Source: Amblyomma americanum (taxonomy: Eukaryota; Arthropoda; Arachnida; Ixodida; Ixodidae). Taken from it: a stretch of DNA of 64,000 bases. Position numbers and translations under genes: made by a program. Within the stretch, counting starts at the first letter, position 1. Every line of letters starts with the position of its first letter. Of this stretch, positions 61,801 to 64,000 are shown one piece after another. The DNA is taken from contig NW_027526502.1 of assembly GCF_052857255.1 (NCBI RefSeq), forward strand, positions 726,501 through 790,500, written 5' to 3'. The notes beneath the pieces were generated by a model, which did no database searches, was not told the DNA's origin, and saw only the letters and a program-made list of their open reading frames with translations.

Positions 61801-64000
61801 ACCAGCAACACTGTTGTTTTATTATTATTATCCAATACTGCCGGCCGCCTTTTCGTATCCATAGCAGGAATTGGTACATGATGTGTACAAATACATGCTC
61901 TATCACATATAATAGCAACAAGAAAAGAAAGCAAGTATGCCCATTTGCTCAGATCGAACCAGCAACACTGTTGTTTTATTATTATTATCCAATATTGCCG
62001 GCCGCCTTTTCCTATCCACAAGGCAGGAATTGGTACATGATGTGTACAAATACATGCTCTATCACATATAATAGCAACAAGAAAAGAAAGCAAGTATGCC
62101 CATTTGCTCAGATCGAACCAGCAACACTGTTGTTTTATTATGATTATCCAATATTGCCGGCCGCCTTTTCGTATCCAAGGCAGGAATTGGTACATGATGT
62201 GTACAAATACATGCTCTATCACATATATTAGCAACAAGAAAAGAAAGCAAGTATGCCCATTTGCTCAGATCGAACCAGCAACACTGTTGTTTTATTATTA
62301 TTATCCAATACTGCCGGCCGCCTTTTCGTATCCACAAGGCAGGAATTGGTACATGATGTCTACAAATACATGCTCTATCACATATAATAGCAACAAGAAA
62401 AGAAAGCAAGTATGCCCATTTGCTCAGATCGAACCAGCAACACTGTTGTTTTATTATTATTATCCAATATTGCCGGCCGCCTTTTCCTATCTACAAGGCA
62501 GGAATTGGTACATGATGTGTACAAATACATGCTCTATCACATATAATAGCAACAAGAAAGGAAAGCAAGTATGCCCATTTGCTCAGATCGAACCAGCAAC
62601 ACTGTGGTTTTATTATTATTATCCAATATTGCCGGCCGCCTTTTCGTATCCATAGCAGGAATTGGTACATGATGTGTACAAATACATGCTCTATCACATA
62701 TAATAGCAACAAGAAAAGAAAGCAAGTATGCCCATTTGCTCAGATCGAACCAGCAACACTGTTGTTTTGTTATTATTATCCAATATTGCCGGCCGCCTTT
62801 TCATATCCAAGGCAGGAATTGGTACATGATGTGTACAAATACATGCTCTATCACATATAATAGCAACAAGAAAAGAAAGCAAGTATGCCCATTTGCTCAG
62901 ATCGAACCAGCAACACTGTGGTTTTATTATTATTATCCAATATTGCCGGCCGCCTTTTCGTATCCAAGGCAGGAATTGGTACATGATGTGTACAAATACA
63001 TGCTCTATCACATATAATAGCAACAAGAAAAAGCAAGTATGCCCATTTGCTCAGATCGAACCAGCAACACTGTTGTTTTGTTATTATTATCCAATATTGC
63101 CGGCTGCCTTTTCGTATCCATGGCAGGAATTGGTACATGATGTGTACAAATACATGCTCTATCACATATAATAGCAACAAGAAAAGAAAGCAAGTATGCC
63201 CATTTGCTCAGATCGAACCAGCAACACTGTTGTTTTATTATTATTATCCAATATTGCCGGCAACCTTTTCGTATCCAAGGCAGGAATTGGTACATGATGT
63301 GTACAAATACATGCTCTATCACATATAATAGCAACAAGAAAAGAAAGCAAGTATGCCCATTTGCTCAGATCGAACCAGCAACACTGTGGTTTTATTATTA
63401 TTATCCAATATTGCCGGCCGCCTTTTCGTATCCATGGCAGGAATTGGTACATGATGTGTACAAATACATGCTCTATCACATATAATAGCAACAAGAAAAG
63501 AAAGCAAGTATGCCGATTTGCTCAGATCGAACCAGCAACACTGTTGTTTTATTATTATTATCCAATATTGCCGGCCGCCTTTTCGTATCCAAGGCAGGAA
63601 TTGGTACATGATGTGTACAAATACATGCTCTATCACATATAATAGCAACAAGAAAAGAAAGCAAGTATGCCCATTTGCTCTGATCGAACCAGCAACACTG
63701 TTGTTTTATTATTATTATCAAATATTGCCAGCCGCCTTTTCGTATCCATGGCAGGAATTGGTACATGATGTGTACAAATACATGCTCTATCACATATAAT
63801 AGCAACAAGAAAAGAAAGCAAGTATGCCCATTTGCTCAGATCGAACCAGCAACACTGTTGTTTTATTATTATTATCCAATATTGCCGGCCGCCTTTTCGT
63901 ATCCATGGCAGGAATTGGTACATGATGTGTACAAATACATGCTCTATCACATATAATAGCAACAAGAAAAGAAAGCAAGTATGCCCATTTGCTCAGATCG
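58876..64000 (+). repeat. Satellite array, about 32 monomers of 157 or 169 bp
   Basis: Head-to-tail repeat continuing past the right edge. The phrase GCCGGCCGCCTTTTCGTATC recurs about 32 times (first near 58910, last near 63884). Most monomers are 157 bp. Eight near the left side (for example those around 59028, 59197 and 59366) are 169 bp. Each contains a (TTA)n run, TTGGTACATGATGTGTAC, CATGCTCTATCACATATAAT and CAGATCGAACCAGCAACACT. Monomers are highly alike, differing mostly by single bases. The open frames on both strands are a by-product of repetition, not genes. Confidence 0.96.

Noticed and set aside
58949..63978. Dozens of open frames on both strands (for example with repeated HVPIPALDTKRRPAIL-type text)
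   Set aside because: They follow the satellite period exactly and exist on both strands because the monomer has few stops; no domain and no codon-level conservation distinct from the DNA repeat.
58876..64000. CRISPR-like array
   Set aside because: The 157/169-bp head-to-tail monomers have no unique spacers, and the surrounding elements are eukaryotic.

Overview
This window looks like a gene-poor, repeat-dense stretch of an arthropod genome, most likely a hard (ixodid) tick. The main clue is a pair of tRNA-headed SINE families that resemble the Ruka-type SINEs known from ixodid ticks, found alongside Gypsy, Penelope-like, CR1-like and RNase-H-bearing LINE relics. The tick assignment is inferred from recognising these families; no search was run. 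No host protein-coding gene is convincing. Almost everything that can be assigned is a mobile element or its wreckage.

Layout. 1-4055: a LINE on the minus strand with a frameshifted ORF1 and an open ORF2 that runs off the left edge. 4060-11946: a three-level nest, in which an older LINE 3' end was split by a SINE and that SINE was split by a young, nearly intact Gypsy retrotransposon (LTRs 4314-5106 and 10584-11460). 13822-16632: a decayed cut-and-paste element with Harbinger-like ends and a Myb/SANT-like accessory ORF. 16833-17720: a CR1-like LINE relic. 17721-23230: mostly unassigned, with one SINE. 23234-27400: Penelope-like (PLE) termini and a split, inverted PLE. 28515-33387: a decayed LINE with endonuclease, RT and RNase H. 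34285-35201: a 236-bp inverted repeat interrupted by a SINE. 35289-36572: another LINE. 38099-40272: two SINEs and a head-to-head PLE inserted one after another. 40466-46342: an older, broken Gypsy. 46435-49225: a PLE split by a CR1-like LINE. 51150-54357: an RNase-H LINE interrupted by a SINE cluster. 57565-58740: a further RNase-H LINE. 58876-64000: a satellite array of about 32 monomers in two lengths (157 and 169 bp) that runs off the right edge.

How the parts relate. Autonomous elements here would supply the machinery (LINE RT for SINEs, Gypsy protease/RT/RNase H/integrase, PLE RT plus GIY-YIG nuclease), but only the Gypsy at 4314-11460 (one in-frame TAG in pol) and the ORF2 of the left-edge LINE are close to intact. 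By eye the LTRs of the first Gypsy differ at about 5 sites in 793 bp and those of the second at about 17 in 374 bp, so the two insertions differ clearly in age. The most unusual structures are the satellite, whose two monomer types differ by an inverted 13-bp block, the nested insertions, the inverted PLE arrangements, and the 34.3-35.2 kb foldback carrying intron-like signals.
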